Shown here piece after piece: positions 33,929 to 43,224 of a DNA stretch of 64,000 bases (within the stretch, counting starts at the first letter, position 1; each line of letters opens with the position of its first letter). Position numbers and translations under genes: made by a program. This DNA is from Spirosoma lacussanchae (GTDB taxonomy: Bacteria > Bacteroidota > Bacteroidia > Cytophagales > Spirosomataceae), in the NCBI RefSeq assembly GCF_005870035.1, contig NZ_SWJG01000002.1, forward strand, positions 434,001-498,000, in the 5' to 3' direction. The notes below the pieces were generated by a model. That model was not told the origin of the DNA and ran no database searches. It worked only from the letters and a program-made list of their open reading frames with translations.

Positions 33929-34167
33929 ATCCAGAAGCCGCATCCTATTTCGGCGGCAACGGTTTTTTGGTCGGGTGACCTGCGGTTTTCCTGTGGCTCT
34001 GGCAGAAGAGTAGTTGGTTGAAATACGCAGAGGGTTTCTAGGCTATTTATTCCGTCTATAGGTCAATGAGCGAAATAAATACCGCTTTTATCGCGCAGGG
34101 GTGGCGGGGTTATGGTTACTAACCCTAATTTTACCATACGATTATATGGTTCGCCCAGTCTCCCCAT

Positions 34168-35760
34168 ATGCGATCATCTCTACGTCTGCTGCATTCAGTA
34201 CGCATTGTCCTGCCAGCTCTTCTGGTAAGCTTATTGATGAATCCGGTTGCTCAGGGGCAACGGAAGGGTAAACAAGTGCCCGGAGCTGAATTTAAACTGC
34301 CGGAAGCAACCATTGCGGATGTTCACCGGGCGTTTCGGACGGGCTCGCTGACGAGTGAACAGTTGGTAAAAGCCTACCTGGATCGGATTGACGCCTACGA
34401 CCAGCCTACCAAACTCAATTCAATCATCCTTACCAATCCCGAAGCGATGGCTACCGCCCGGGCGCTGGATGCCGAATTTCGGAAAACCGGTAAGCTGCGG
34501 CCACTGCATGGTATTCCGGTCGTCGTTAAAGATAATTTCAACACAAAGGGACTGCAAACCACCGGCGGCTCCGTAGCCCTGAAAGGATTCGTGCCGACCG
34601 AAGATGCCTGGCAAGTGCAGAAACTGCGCGACGCCGGAGCCATTGTACTGGCCAAGTCGAACATGGCCGAGTGGGCGTTTACCCCTATGCATTCGCAGAG
34701 CTCGATCGGGGGCGAAACGCTAAATCCGTACAACCTGGCCCACGTGCCGGCCGGGTCGAGCGGAGGAACGGCGGCTGCTGTGGCGGCTAATCTGGGAATG
34801 ATCGGGCTGGGTTCCGATACGGGCAATTCCATTCGCGGGCCCGCGTCGCACAACGCACTGGTCGGGTTTCGGACGTCGCTGGGGCTGGTGAGCCGGTACG
34901 GTATCATTCCGCTCTATACCCGCAATGACGTAGGCGGTCCGATGTGCCGAACGGTTGAGGATGCCGTAAAGGTGCTGGCCGTCACGGCGGGCTACGACCC
35001 CCGCGATCCCATCACGAAACACAGCCAGGGCAAAATTCCTGACAACTACACGCAGTTTATGCAGGCGGATGGTCTTCTGGGCGCCCGAGTCGGGGTGATG
35101 CGCCAGCTGGTGGACAAGAATATCGATCCGGAAATCAAACAGCTCTTTGAGCAGGCCATAGCTGATCTCGTTCAGGCAGGGGCGCAGGTCGTCGACGTCA
35201 CTATACCGAATCTGGACTCGCTGCGGGCTAACCAGTGGTGCGCCGATTTCCGAACCGATATAGAAACCTATCTACGGACCTTCGTTAAGCGGGACACGCT
35301 CAAAACGCTGGAAGACATCATCCGGGTAGGCGGCTACTCGGACCTCGTGCGCAACCGGCTCCTGACCCAGCAAACCCGATCGGGGCGGCCGGTACATCCT
35401 GAAATTCCCTGCGGTGACGCTTTCACCGACCCGCTCCGGATTGCCTACCGAAGCGCCGTCGAGACCGCGATGGACCGCCAGCAGCTCGATGCCCTGATTT
35501 ACCCGACCTGGAATTACCCACCCGCGCGGGTAGGCGATGCGGCCGGTTATAAAGGAGACAATAGCCAGCTTATTGCCCCCGCAACGGGTTTGCCTGCCTT
35601 CACCATTCCTATGGGTTACACCACGGGTACCTTACCAGCCGGCATTCAGTTCCTGGGCCGAATCTTTGCCGAGCCCACTCTGATCCGGCTAACGTACAGC
35701 TACGAACAGGCCACCCAGCATCGGGTGGCGCCCAGCCAGTTTCCGGTCCTGGCGAAGTAG
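34168..35760 (+). CDS. Exported amidase (amidase signature family)
   Basis: 530 aa. A signal peptide (SVRIVLPALLVSLLMNPVAQG) is followed by the amidase signature fold. The catalytic Ser-cisSer-Lys triad is visible: Lys in IPVVVKDNFNTKG, the two Ser in PAGSSGGTAAAVAANLGMIG and GLGSDTGNSIRGPASHNALV. The C-terminus (SQLIAPATGLPAFTIPMGY) also fits. It is related to GatA but export rules out tRNA-Gln amidation; it probably cleaves amides or peptides in the periplasm. It is 78 bases upstream of an exported Ntn acylase gene, so the two may be co-transcribed. Confidence 0.9.
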   Translation: MRSSLRLLHSVRIVLPALLVSLLMNPVAQGQRKGKQVPGAEFKLPEATIADVHRAFRTGSLTSEQLVKAYLDRIDAYDQPTKLNSIILTNPEAMATARALDAEFRKTGKLRPLHGIPVVVKDNFNTKGLQTTGGSVALKGFVPTEDAWQVQKLRDAGAIVLAKSNMAEWAFTPMHSQSSIGGETLNPYNLAHVPAGSSGGTAAAVAANLGMIGLGSDTGNSIRGPASHNALVGFRTSLGLVSRYGIIPLYTRNDVGGPMCRTVEDAVKVLAVTAGYDPRDPITKHSQGKIPDNYTQFMQADGLLGARVGVMRQLVDKNIDPEIKQLFEQAIADLVQAGAQVVDVTIPNLDSLRANQWCADFRTDIETYLRTFVKRDTLKTLEDIIRVGGYSDLVRNRLLTQQTRSGRPVHPEIPCGDAFTDPLRIAYRSAVETAMDRQQLDALIYPTWNYPPARVGDAAGYKGDNSQLIAPATGLPAFTIPMGYTTGTLPAGIQFLGRIFAEPTLIRLTYSYEQATQHRVAPSQFPVLAK

Positions 35761-35838
35761 ATAGAAACTTGTACGTTTTACTGTTTGTCCGGAATCGGTT
35801 AGCTTGGAGCTGCCAAATACCTAACTACTACCAACCTG

Positions 35839-38055
35839 ATGTGTTACTTTCGATCAACCTGGGTCAGCTTCGCCGGAAGCCTGATCATCGTTCTGAGTTC
35901 TACCGTACTTCACGCCCAGTCGTTTACCAAAGCCGAGCTGGCACGCTGGCAGCAGCGCGCCAAACAGGTTACCATTACCCGCGACACCTGGGGTGTTCCG
36001 CATATTTACGGTAAAACGGATGCCGACGTCGTATTCGGGCTGCTGTTTACCCAGTGCGAAGATGATTTTGGCCGGGTCGAGGAAAACTACATTACCTCAA
36101 TAGGTCGGCTGGCCGAAGTGGAAGGGGAGTCGGCGCTATACCACGATCTGCGGGCGCGGTTGTTCATGGACACTACCCAGGCCATCGCTATTTACAAAAA
36201 AAGCCCGGTCTGGATGAAGCAGTTACTCGATGCGTTTGCCGATGGAGCCAACTATTACCTCTATACCCATCCCGACGTCAAGCCTCGTCTGCTGACCCGT
36301 TTTCAACCCTGGATGCCGCTCATGTTCAGCGAAGGTAGTATTGGCGGCAATATCAGCGTGGTATCGACCGAGCGACTGAAAGCATTTTACGAGCAGCGGA
36401 AGTCGACATCCTGGAACCCCCGCTTCGATCATTACGAACGCGAATCCATTGGCTCGAACGGCTTTGCCATTGCCCCCGCCCGGAGCGCCACCGGCAATGC
36501 GCTGCTGCTGATAAACCCGCATACCTCGTTCTATTTCCGGTCGGAGGTGCACATGATCAGCCAGGCCGGGCTAAACGCGTACGGAGCCGTAACCTGGGGT
36601 CAGTTCTTTATTTATCAGGGCTTCAACGAAAACTGCGGCTGGATGCACACGACCAGCTACGCCGACTCGATGGACGAATACCTGGAAACGATTGAGAAAA
36701 AAGGGAATGGCTTGTACTACAAATACGGGAATGCCCTGAAGCCGGTGCGGACGCAGCAAGTGCGGCTGCCCTACAAGTCGGGTACAGGCATGCAGTACAG
36801 AGATTTCACCATGTATTTCACCCAGCACGGCCCCATTGCCGGGGAGAAGGATGGAAAATGGATTGCCATCAACATGATGAATACACCCCTTAATGCGCTG
36901 TCGCAGTCGTATCTGCGCACGAAAGCAACGGGCTATGCCAGCTACAAAGAGGTGATGAAGCTGAACGGGAACGCATCGAACAATACCATCTTCGCCGATC
37001 GCGACGGCACCATTGCGTACTGGCATGGTAATTTTATGCCCCGCCGGGATACCCGGTTCGACTGGGAACAGCCCGTTGATGGCAGCAATCCCGCCACCGA
37101 CTGGAAAGGGCTGCACTCGGTCGATGAGATTGTGCAGGTCCGTAACCCGGCCAGCGGCTGGATTCAGAACTGCAACGCTACCCCCTTCACGGTATCGGGT
37201 AGCAGCAGCCCCGACAAGACCAAATTTCCGGCTTATATGGCCCCCGATGCCGAAAACTACCGGGGTATCAATGCCGTTCGTGTGCTGAGTCGTAAATCGC
37301 TTTATACACTCGACACACTGATCGCGGCCGCCAACGACCCGCATCTGGTGGCTTTCGACGATCTCCTGCCTCCCCTGTTTACGGCCTACCAGAGCGTTTC
37401 GGGCGATGCCGTAAATCAGTCGAAAGATCTGGCCGATGCCGTTCAGGTACTCAAAGACTGGAACCGATCGTACGGAACAGCTTCGGTTGGTCAGACCCTG
37501 GCTATACTGTGGGGCGAGAAAATTCAGCGGCTGGCCCGGAGCCGGGCGGCTGGTGACCAGCGGTTCGATAACCTGAGCCTGAGTGCTTTCACTATCAAAG
37601 CCACTACGCCCCAGGAAAAGGTAACGGCCCTGGCCGACGTACTCAAAGACCTCACGCGCGACTTTGGCAGCTGGAAAACGCCCTGGGGCGACATCAACCG
37701 CTACCAGCGCCTGACGGGTAAAACCCAGGAATCGTATGACGATTTGAAGCCCAGCATTCCGGTTGGCTTTACCTCGTCGGCCTGGGGGTCGCTGGCGGCT
37801 TTTGCGGCCCGTACCTATCCCGGTACCAAAAAGCGGTACGGCAGCGTAGGCAACAGCTTTGTGGCTGTCGTGGAGTTTGGCAAGCGGGTAAAAGCCCGTT
37901 CCGTAGTTACGGGTGGCCAAAGCAGCCGCCCCGGCGAAACCCACTTCACCGACCAGGCCCCGCTTTACTGCGAAGGTCAGTTCAAGGATGTATGGTTCTA
38001 CCCGGAAGAGGTGCAGCAACACGTCGAAAAGACGTACCACCCGGGTGAGAAGTAG
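35839..38055 (+). CDS. Penicillin acylase family Ntn hydrolase, exported
   Basis: 738 aa. After a signal peptide (FAGSLIIVLSSTVLHAQS) comes the acylase alpha chain (VTITRDTWGVPHIYGKTDAD), then the autocleavage site ESIGSNGFAIAP, where Ser206 should become the N-terminal nucleophile of the beta chain. The motifs NPHTSFYFRSEVHM and FNENCGWMHTTSYAD support the fold. The family cleaves beta-lactams, acyl-homoserine lactones, or N-acyl peptides. Without a characterised neighbour the substrate is open. It directly follows the exported amidase gene. Confidence 0.9.
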   Translation: MCYFRSTWVSFAGSLIIVLSSTVLHAQSFTKAELARWQQRAKQVTITRDTWGVPHIYGKTDADVVFGLLFTQCEDDFGRVEENYITSIGRLAEVEGESALYHDLRARLFMDTTQAIAIYKKSPVWMKQLLDAFADGANYYLYTHPDVKPRLLTRFQPWMPLMFSEGSIGGNISVVSTERLKAFYEQRKSTSWNPRFDHYERESIGSNGFAIAPARSATGNALLLINPHTSFYFRSEVHMISQAGLNAYGAVTWGQFFIYQGFNENCGWMHTTSYADSMDEYLETIEKKGNGLYYKYGNALKPVRTQQVRLPYKSGTGMQYRDFTMYFTQHGPIAGEKDGKWIAINMMNTPLNALSQSYLRTKATGYASYKEVMKLNGNASNNTIFADRDGTIAYWHGNFMPRRDTRFDWEQPVDGSNPATDWKGLHSVDEIVQVRNPASGWIQNCNATPFTVSGSSSPDKTKFPAYMAPDAENYRGINAVRVLSRKSLYTLDTLIAAANDPHLVAFDDLLPPLFTAYQSVSGDAVNQSKDLADAVQVLKDWNRSYGTASVGQTLAILWGEKIQRLARSRAAGDQRFDNLSLSAFTIKATTPQEKVTALADVLKDLTRDFGSWKTPWGDINRYQRLTGKTQESYDDLKPSIPVGFTSSAWGSLAAFAARTYPGTKKRYGSVGNSFVAVVEFGKRVKARSVVTGGQSSRPGETHFTDQAPLYCEGQFKDVWFYPEEVQQHVEKTYHPGEK

Positions 38056-38104
38056 GCCTGCTCACCGGGTTGTGTTTCGCGCAGGAAGTTAGCCGCTAAG
38101 CTGA

Positions 38105-39136
38105 TTAATCGAGTCGCACCCACATGGAGCCCGACAGCGCATCGCCGGGGTCCAGCACGGCAAGTCCTTCTCCGTTGTTGAACGCGTTTACGTTGCTGGT
38201 CTGGGGTTCAATCGCCACGCTGTCGCGTCGGCCGGGGGTGTAACAGACCAGGTAATTAAGTTTTCCGGGGCCGGTCTGCTGACCTACAATCAGCCGAACG
38301 CCCGTGCGAAGGGAGGTAAGCATGGTTTCGGCGAAAGGTCCGCCTTCGGCGGGTATGCCGGTTGGCTCGATGGCAAACGGGCTATCGAGCTGAACATCTT
38401 TCAGGGGGATAGTCTCCGCGTTCAGCAGGCCGAGCCGCCCGTTGGGGATCATGTTGCCATCGAGTACGATCGGCGTACGGGCCGGCAGTGACAAGGTCAT
38501 GTTATCGACCGATTCTTCGGAGAACATGAAGTAAGGGTGCCAGCCAAAGGCAGCCGGACAGGCCGTAGTCCCCGTATTGATAATCTCGTAGCTGACCCGC
38601 AGCGCACACATCCGGTCCTGAGTATAGTTACTGCCAAGCCGGAGCTGATCGCCCTGAACCAGCTCATACGTGACCGTCATGGTAAACGGAAACGGGTAGC
38701 CAACCGTGTCGCCTTCATAGGTATAACGGATGGTCAGCTGGGCATGAGTCGGGCTGGTGTCCTGGTCGACAACCGTGAACTCGCGGCCGTGTACAAAGCC
38801 GTGCAGCGCATTGTCGCGGCTAACCTCGTTCATTTTCAGGGCGTAGTCCTGCCCCTCAAACGAGTAGATACCGTGTCGGATGCGGCTGGCAAACGGAAAC
38901 AGGAACGCACTGGCATAAGTCTCATCGGCCAGGAGCGCCTGTGGTGATTCGGGACCTTTCAACAGGGCATACAAATCATTTCCCTTCCGGAGCACAAGAC
39001 GCCGAAGAATCCCTCCATAGGCCGGGATGATCGAAACAAATTCACCGGTTTCGGTATGTTCCAGCAGATATTCAGTGAGCGGCTGGGAGTCGGTCGCCAG
39101 TGGACCAAATGGTTCTTGCGTAATCAGGAACGGCAT
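38105..39136 (-). CDS. Aldose 1-epimerase-like protein
   Basis: 343 aa, no signal peptide. It has the galactose mutarotase-like beta-sandwich: SFASRIRHGIYSFEGQDY (with FASRIR at the sugar site), NALHGFVHGREF with the conserved His residues, PAAFGWHPYFMF, and VAIEPQTSNVNAFNNGEG with the catalytic-type Glu. These are GalM hallmarks (Arg, His, His, Glu). It interconverts the anomers of aldohexoses or their phosphates. It is convergent with the acylase gene and divergent from a small unknown gene; galK is 20 kb away and not linked. Confidence 0.87.
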   Translation of the reverse strand: MPFLITQEPFGPLATDSQPLTEYLLEHTETGEFVSIIPAYGGILRRLVLRKGNDLYALLKGPESPQALLADETYASAFLFPFASRIRHGIYSFEGQDYALKMNEVSRDNALHGFVHGREFTVVDQDTSPTHAQLTIRYTYEGDTVGYPFPFTMTVTYELVQGDQLRLGSNYTQDRMCALRVSYEIINTGTTACPAAFGWHPYFMFSEESVDNMTLSLPARTPIVLDGNMIPNGRLGLLNAETIPLKDVQLDSPFAIEPTGIPAEGGPFAETMLTSLRTGVRLIVGQQTGPGKLNYLVCYTPGRRDSVAIEPQTSNVNAFNNGEGLAVLDPGDALSGSMWVRLD

Positions 39137-39452
39137 AGAATGAGGGACAGTCTGTACAGATTAATAAATCTGAACGTACCCAGATTGTTCGACATTTTAG
39201 TAAAAACGTATGCTAACGCAACACACCACCCACTGATTGTCACAATCTTACGTGTGGCCGGCCAGCCATGTCCGTAACTGAACGGCCCGCGTCCGTTAAC
39301 GGACACTACTGGCTTTTGATCTGATTTATATGTTTGATAATCAGTGATTTGCAAATGTGGTACGCTGTTTGGGGATTACAGGCTTGTTGGCCCCGTGGCT
39401 GACGAGTAGCTTATACTGATAGACATATTCTGTTGCCAACTCGTCTGTATCT
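39137..39452. other. Intergenic region with palindromes GTCCGTTAACGGAC and TGGCCGGCCA
   Basis: This 316-base gap lies between the epimerase-like gene (minus) and a small unknown gene (plus). It contains TGGCCGGCCA at 39255-39264, a half-site GTCCGTAAC at 39270-39278 and a perfect 14-bp palindrome GTCCGTTAACGGAC at 39291-39304. Two near-identical GTCCGT(T)AAC boxes spaced 21 bases apart suggest a regulator binding region. No gene or RNA was recognised. Confidence 0.4.
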
Positions 39453-39746
39453 ATGGCACATATCGCTATTCCTATTCCCTCAACCCCCGGCAAACAAGAC
39501 ATTGAGATCGACGTAACAATTAACGGCAAGAAGCACGAACTGCACTATCGCGTCGAGCTTTTCTACTGGGGCGACTGTACCGTTCCCACCTTTGATCGGG
39601 TCGAGTGTCTGCGCCAGATGATTTCGCAGTATGATCAGGACTGGTCGCTCTACTACATCGGCGCTCCTACGGATACGTTTGTGCCGATTGCCTTCATGCG
39701 AAAGGGAGATATGGCTATTCAGCGTCAGCTGCTGACAGGATCGTAA
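39453..39746 (+). CDS. Hypothetical small protein
   Basis: 97 aa, no signal peptide, no recognised domain. It starts with IAIPIPSTPGKQDIEIDVTI, then KKHELHYRVELFYWGDCTVP and ends in a polar tail. It looks like a compact alpha/beta protein with aromatic and acidic content (DQDWSLYYIG). It precedes the permease gene by 30 bases and may share its transcript. Its ATG has no clear Shine-Dalgarno sequence, as is usual here. Confidence 0.65.
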   Translation: MAHIAIPIPSTPGKQDIEIDVTINGKKHELHYRVELFYWGDCTVPTFDRVECLRQMISQYDQDWSLYYIGAPTDTFVPIAFMRKGDMAIQRQLLTGS

Positions 39747-39776
39747 TGAGGTAAACCGTTTAGCCGTCATTAATCT

Positions 39777-42182
39777 ATGATACGCAATTACATCAAGATT
39801 GCTTTTCGCAACCTGTCGAAGCATAAGGGGTTCAGTTTCATCAACATTGCCGGGGTGGCTATTGGGCTGGCCTGCTTTCTGCTGATCGCCCTCTACGTTC
39901 GCGATGAGCTGAGCTATGATCGCTACAACGCCCGGGCCGACCGGGTGTATCGGATCTCGCGTACGTTCCTGTCTTCGGAAGGAATACCCACGCTTAAGCT
40001 AGCTCAGCTGGCCCCGCCCTTCGGGCCGTTGCTGAAGCAGGATTTTCCAGAGGTGGAGCAGGCGGTGCGGACACTCGAAAACAACGGCCTCGTCCGATAC
40101 GGTGAGCATTCGTTCAACGAGCAGGACCTTTTTTTCGCCGAGGGTAACCTGTTCAGGGTGCTGAGCTTTCAGCTGCTGAGCGGTAATCCGGATCAGGCGC
40201 TGGCTAACCCGTTTTCGATTATGTTTTCCCGGCCTATGGCAGCGAAGTACTTTGGTACGGAGAACCCCATTGGTAAAACGGTGCGGCTCGACAACCAGTA
40301 CGATCTGACCGTGACGGGTGTGTTTGAACCCCTGCCCAACCAGGCCCATTTTCATCCGAGCTTTCTGATTTCCTTTTCTACGCTGAACGACCCGCGGGTA
40401 TATGGGGCCGACGGGCTGCGGACCAACTGGAGTAATAATGCGTTCAATACCTACGCCCTGCTTCGGGAGGGGGCCGACCCTCAGCGGATGCAGGCAGCCA
40501 TGGGCGCTTTTCAGGACAAACACGTGCCGCAGGAGGGGGGCATTAAGCCCTCGAAATGGTCGGTGCTGACGCTACAGCCGATTACCGATATTCACCTGTA
40601 TTCACATACCGATTCCGAAGTTGAACCCACCGGCGACATTCGGTATATCTACCTGTTTTCGGCCATCGGGTTGTTTATTCTGCTCATCGCCTGCATCAAC
40701 TATATGAACCTGGCAACGGCCCGTTCGGCCAGTCGGGCTCGTGAAGTGGGCATGCGCAAGGTGGTAGGGGCGTTGCGTACCCAGCTTATTGCCCAGTTTC
40801 TGAGTGAGTCGATACTGGTTGTCGTGTTTGCGCTGGGTATCGCGCTGGTTCTGGTGCTGATCGGCCTGCCCGTGCTGAACGATTTTACCCACAAGCAACT
40901 GTCGGTCAGGCAGCTTGTCGACCCGGTGTTCGTGAGTATACTGCTTGGTATCACCATACTGACGGGCCTGGTAGCCGGCAGTTATCCGGCCTTTTTTCTG
41001 ACTTCATTCCGGCCGCTGGGGGTGCTGAAAGGGCAGGTCACGTCAGCCATTCGGACGGGCCGGTTACGGCAAACCCTGGTAGTGACGCAGTTTGCTATTG
41101 CTGTGGCGCTTATTATCTGCACGGCCGTGGTCTACAACCAGATGAACTACATACAGACCTACCGGCTGGGTTATCAGAAAGACCAGATGCTTCTCCTGCC
41201 CGACATCGGCGATTCGACGACGAGTTATGAGACGTTGAAACAGGAGCTGAAGCGGGCCGGTGTAGTGGGTGAAATCGGGCGGTCGTCGCGGATTCCGTCG
41301 GGGCGTCTGCTCGACTCCTACGATGCCTCGTATGAAAAAGGGGATACCCTGGCTCCGGTGACGATCAACCTGCGTTCGCTGCGGGTCGATTACGACTTTA
41401 TCCCGGCGTATCGGATCGGTATGGCCGCCGGGCGTAATTTCTCCCGCTCGTTCCCAACCGATACGGCCATGGTGATTCTGAACGAAACGGCCGTTCGGCT
41501 GATGGGCTGGACACCCGACCAGGCTATCGGCAAATCGTTCCGGTACGGCCCCAGCCAGGGGCAGATCATCGGCGTGACGGAGGATTACCACTTCGAATCG
41601 CTGCACCAGAACGTATCGGCCATTGCCATGATTATGACCCGCAGTAATCTGAACTGGATATCGGTGCCCCTCACCGGGCACATGCCAACAGCCGTAGCCC
41701 GGGTCGAAGCGGTCTGGAAACAGTTCTTCCCCGAGCGCCCTTTCGATTACCAGTTTCTCGACGAGCGCTTTGACCGTCTGTACGCCCGCGAGCAAACCCA
41801 GCAACTGCTGTTCAGCGTGTTTGCCGGGGTGGCTATCCTGATTTCGTGTATGGGTTTGTTTGGTCTGTCGATGTTTATGGCTGAGCAGCGGACCAAAGAG
41901 ATTGGCATCCGGAAAGTGCTGGGTGCTTCGGTCTCCAGTCTGGTGGCATTGTTGTCGCAGGATTTTCTGAAGCTGGTTGGGATTGCCATCCTGATTGCAT
42001 CGCCTATAGCGGGCTGGGCAATGAGCCAATGGCTGAGCGGGTTTGCCTACCACACCGTTCTTCATTGGTGGGTTTTTGCGCTGGCGGCCGTTCTGTCGAT
42101 AGGCATCGCCTTGCTGACGGTTAGTTTCCAGAGCGTCAAAGCGGCCCTGCTGAACCCGGTCAGAAGTCTGCGGAGCGAATAA
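39777..42182 (+). CDS. MacB/FtsX-type ABC transporter permease
   Basis: 801 aa. It begins with the typical Bacteroidota permease start IRNYIKIAFRNLSKHKGFSF, a first membrane helix (FINIAGVAIGLACFLLIALY), a MacB periplasmic core domain, and three helices at about residues 285-440 (RSASRAREVGMRKVVGALRT is the conserved FtsX loop). A second copy of periplasmic core and FtsX domain follows, with FMAEQRTKEIGIRKVLGAS and a final helix pair. No ATPase gene is beside it. The family moves lipoproteins, peptides or antibiotics, or transmits force to envelope enzymes. Confidence 0.92.
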   Translation: MIRNYIKIAFRNLSKHKGFSFINIAGVAIGLACFLLIALYVRDELSYDRYNARADRVYRISRTFLSSEGIPTLKLAQLAPPFGPLLKQDFPEVEQAVRTLENNGLVRYGEHSFNEQDLFFAEGNLFRVLSFQLLSGNPDQALANPFSIMFSRPMAAKYFGTENPIGKTVRLDNQYDLTVTGVFEPLPNQAHFHPSFLISFSTLNDPRVYGADGLRTNWSNNAFNTYALLREGADPQRMQAAMGAFQDKHVPQEGGIKPSKWSVLTLQPITDIHLYSHTDSEVEPTGDIRYIYLFSAIGLFILLIACINYMNLATARSASRAREVGMRKVVGALRTQLIAQFLSESILVVVFALGIALVLVLIGLPVLNDFTHKQLSVRQLVDPVFVSILLGITILTGLVAGSYPAFFLTSFRPLGVLKGQVTSAIRTGRLRQTLVVTQFAIAVALIICTAVVYNQMNYIQTYRLGYQKDQMLLLPDIGDSTTSYETLKQELKRAGVVGEIGRSSRIPSGRLLDSYDASYEKGDTLAPVTINLRSLRVDYDFIPAYRIGMAAGRNFSRSFPTDTAMVILNETAVRLMGWTPDQAIGKSFRYGPSQGQIIGVTEDYHFESLHQNVSAIAMIMTRSNLNWISVPLTGHMPTAVARVEAVWKQFFPERPFDYQFLDERFDRLYAREQTQQLLFSVFAGVAILISCMGLFGLSMFMAEQRTKEIGIRKVLGASVSSLVALLSQDFLKLVGIAILIASPIAGWAMSQWLSGFAYHTVLHWWVFALAAVLSIGIALLTVSFQSVKAALLNPVRSLRSE

Positions 42183-42207
42183 AAAGCTATTAGCCAGCTG
42201 CTCAAAG

Positions 42208-43224
42208 TTACCTGTTCAGGCTGAACTGTTGCTGAATGGCCGCCAGTTTACGAAAGTTGCTAACCATCACCGAATGGTGTTTGTAGGTAGATAGTTTAGC
42301 TTTCAGGGTGGCAACCTTCAAATCGATAATTTTTGTGTCAACTCCTACACATCTCAACGCCATTCTTTTAGTCAGGTAAAAGGCAAGGTGCAAAACACGT
42401 AGGATAAAGTTGATGAGCAAAACGAGTCTGAACGTAGCCAGGCTTTGTGTTTTTATGATGAGCAGAATCTTGAATGGTTCCAGTACAATGTGCGAAAGGG
42501 AAGAATCATTAACGTATTTGATACAATACTCCCAGGTAGTTCGTTTGTAGGGGATAAAGTGCTGGAACTGAAGTCGGTGGTCATAATAAACGGCATAACC
42601 GGCCAGCGCGATGGCATAACACAGTTCAATATCACCTCCACTGCTCAGCTCAGACCCCAGCCGGTCGGTTAGTGTGAACTCGAACCCTGACTCTTTGAGT
42701 GTTTGATAGGCTGATTTTCGTAATACGCACCCCGCTCCGTAGATGCCGTAAGACCTCACCAGGTTAAATTTATACACCTGGCTCCCCGAAGCATGTATGG
42801 GGTAATTGGTAACCCAGTCTGGTGGCGACGTTTCGTAAACCAGGTTTCCGTGGCCGCCCAGAATGCCAACAGTAGGGTAGCTGTTCATGATGGAGTAGGC
42901 TGTTTCAACGTAATCGTCGTTGAGCCAGTTGTCATCATCGCACATGAGTATGTATTCATAGCGCGCTTCCTGAAACCCCATATCACGCGCAAAGCTCAGG
43001 CCCTGTATTGGTTGATGAACGATGCGGAAATCGACATCACAATCGTATGAATTCCATAGCTCCTTGGCAATGGATGCCGAATTATCTGTTGATTTATTAT
43101 CGATTAATATTACTTCCCACTTTAATGTATCAGGTGTTTTTTGTTTGGCAATATGAAGCAAAGTTGGCGCCAAACGGCTTGCTCCGTTGTACGTACAGAC
43201 AATAATAGATACACCGTCTTTCAT
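42208..43224 (-). CDS. Glycosyltransferase family 2
   Basis: 338 aa from the ATG at 43224; a TTG start one codon earlier is less likely. The GT-A fold motifs are present: VSIIVCTYNGASRL, LIDNKSTDN, YILMCDDDNWLNDDY with the DxD metal site, and GGDIELCYAIALAGY near the acceptor loop. The C-terminus holds hydrophobic stretches (FRLVLLINFILRVLHLAFYL), so it is membrane associated. Its start overlaps the stop of the upstream GT2 gene as TGATG. It likely adds one residue of the surface polysaccharide. Confidence 0.9.
   Translation of the reverse strand: MKDGVSIIVCTYNGASRLAPTLLHIAKQKTPDTLKWEVILIDNKSTDNSASIAKELWNSYDCDVDFRIVHQPIQGLSFARDMGFQEARYEYILMCDDDNWLNDDYVETAYSIMNSYPTVGILGGHGNLVYETSPPDWVTNYPIHASGSQVYKFNLVRSYGIYGAGCVLRKSAYQTLKESGFEFTLTDRLGSELSSGGDIELCYAIALAGYAVYYDHRLQFQHFIPYKRTTWEYCIKYVNDSSLSHIVLEPFKILLIIKTQSLATFRLVLLINFILRVLHLAFYLTKRMALRCVGVDTKIIDLKVATLKAKLSTYKHHSVMVSNFRKLAAIQQQFSLNR

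Noticed and set aside
38039..38070. Imperfect hairpin across the end of the acylase gene
   Set aside because: CCCGGGTGAG / CTCACCGGG pairs only with a bulge and overlaps the coding end; the U-tract is poor, so it is not listed as a terminator.
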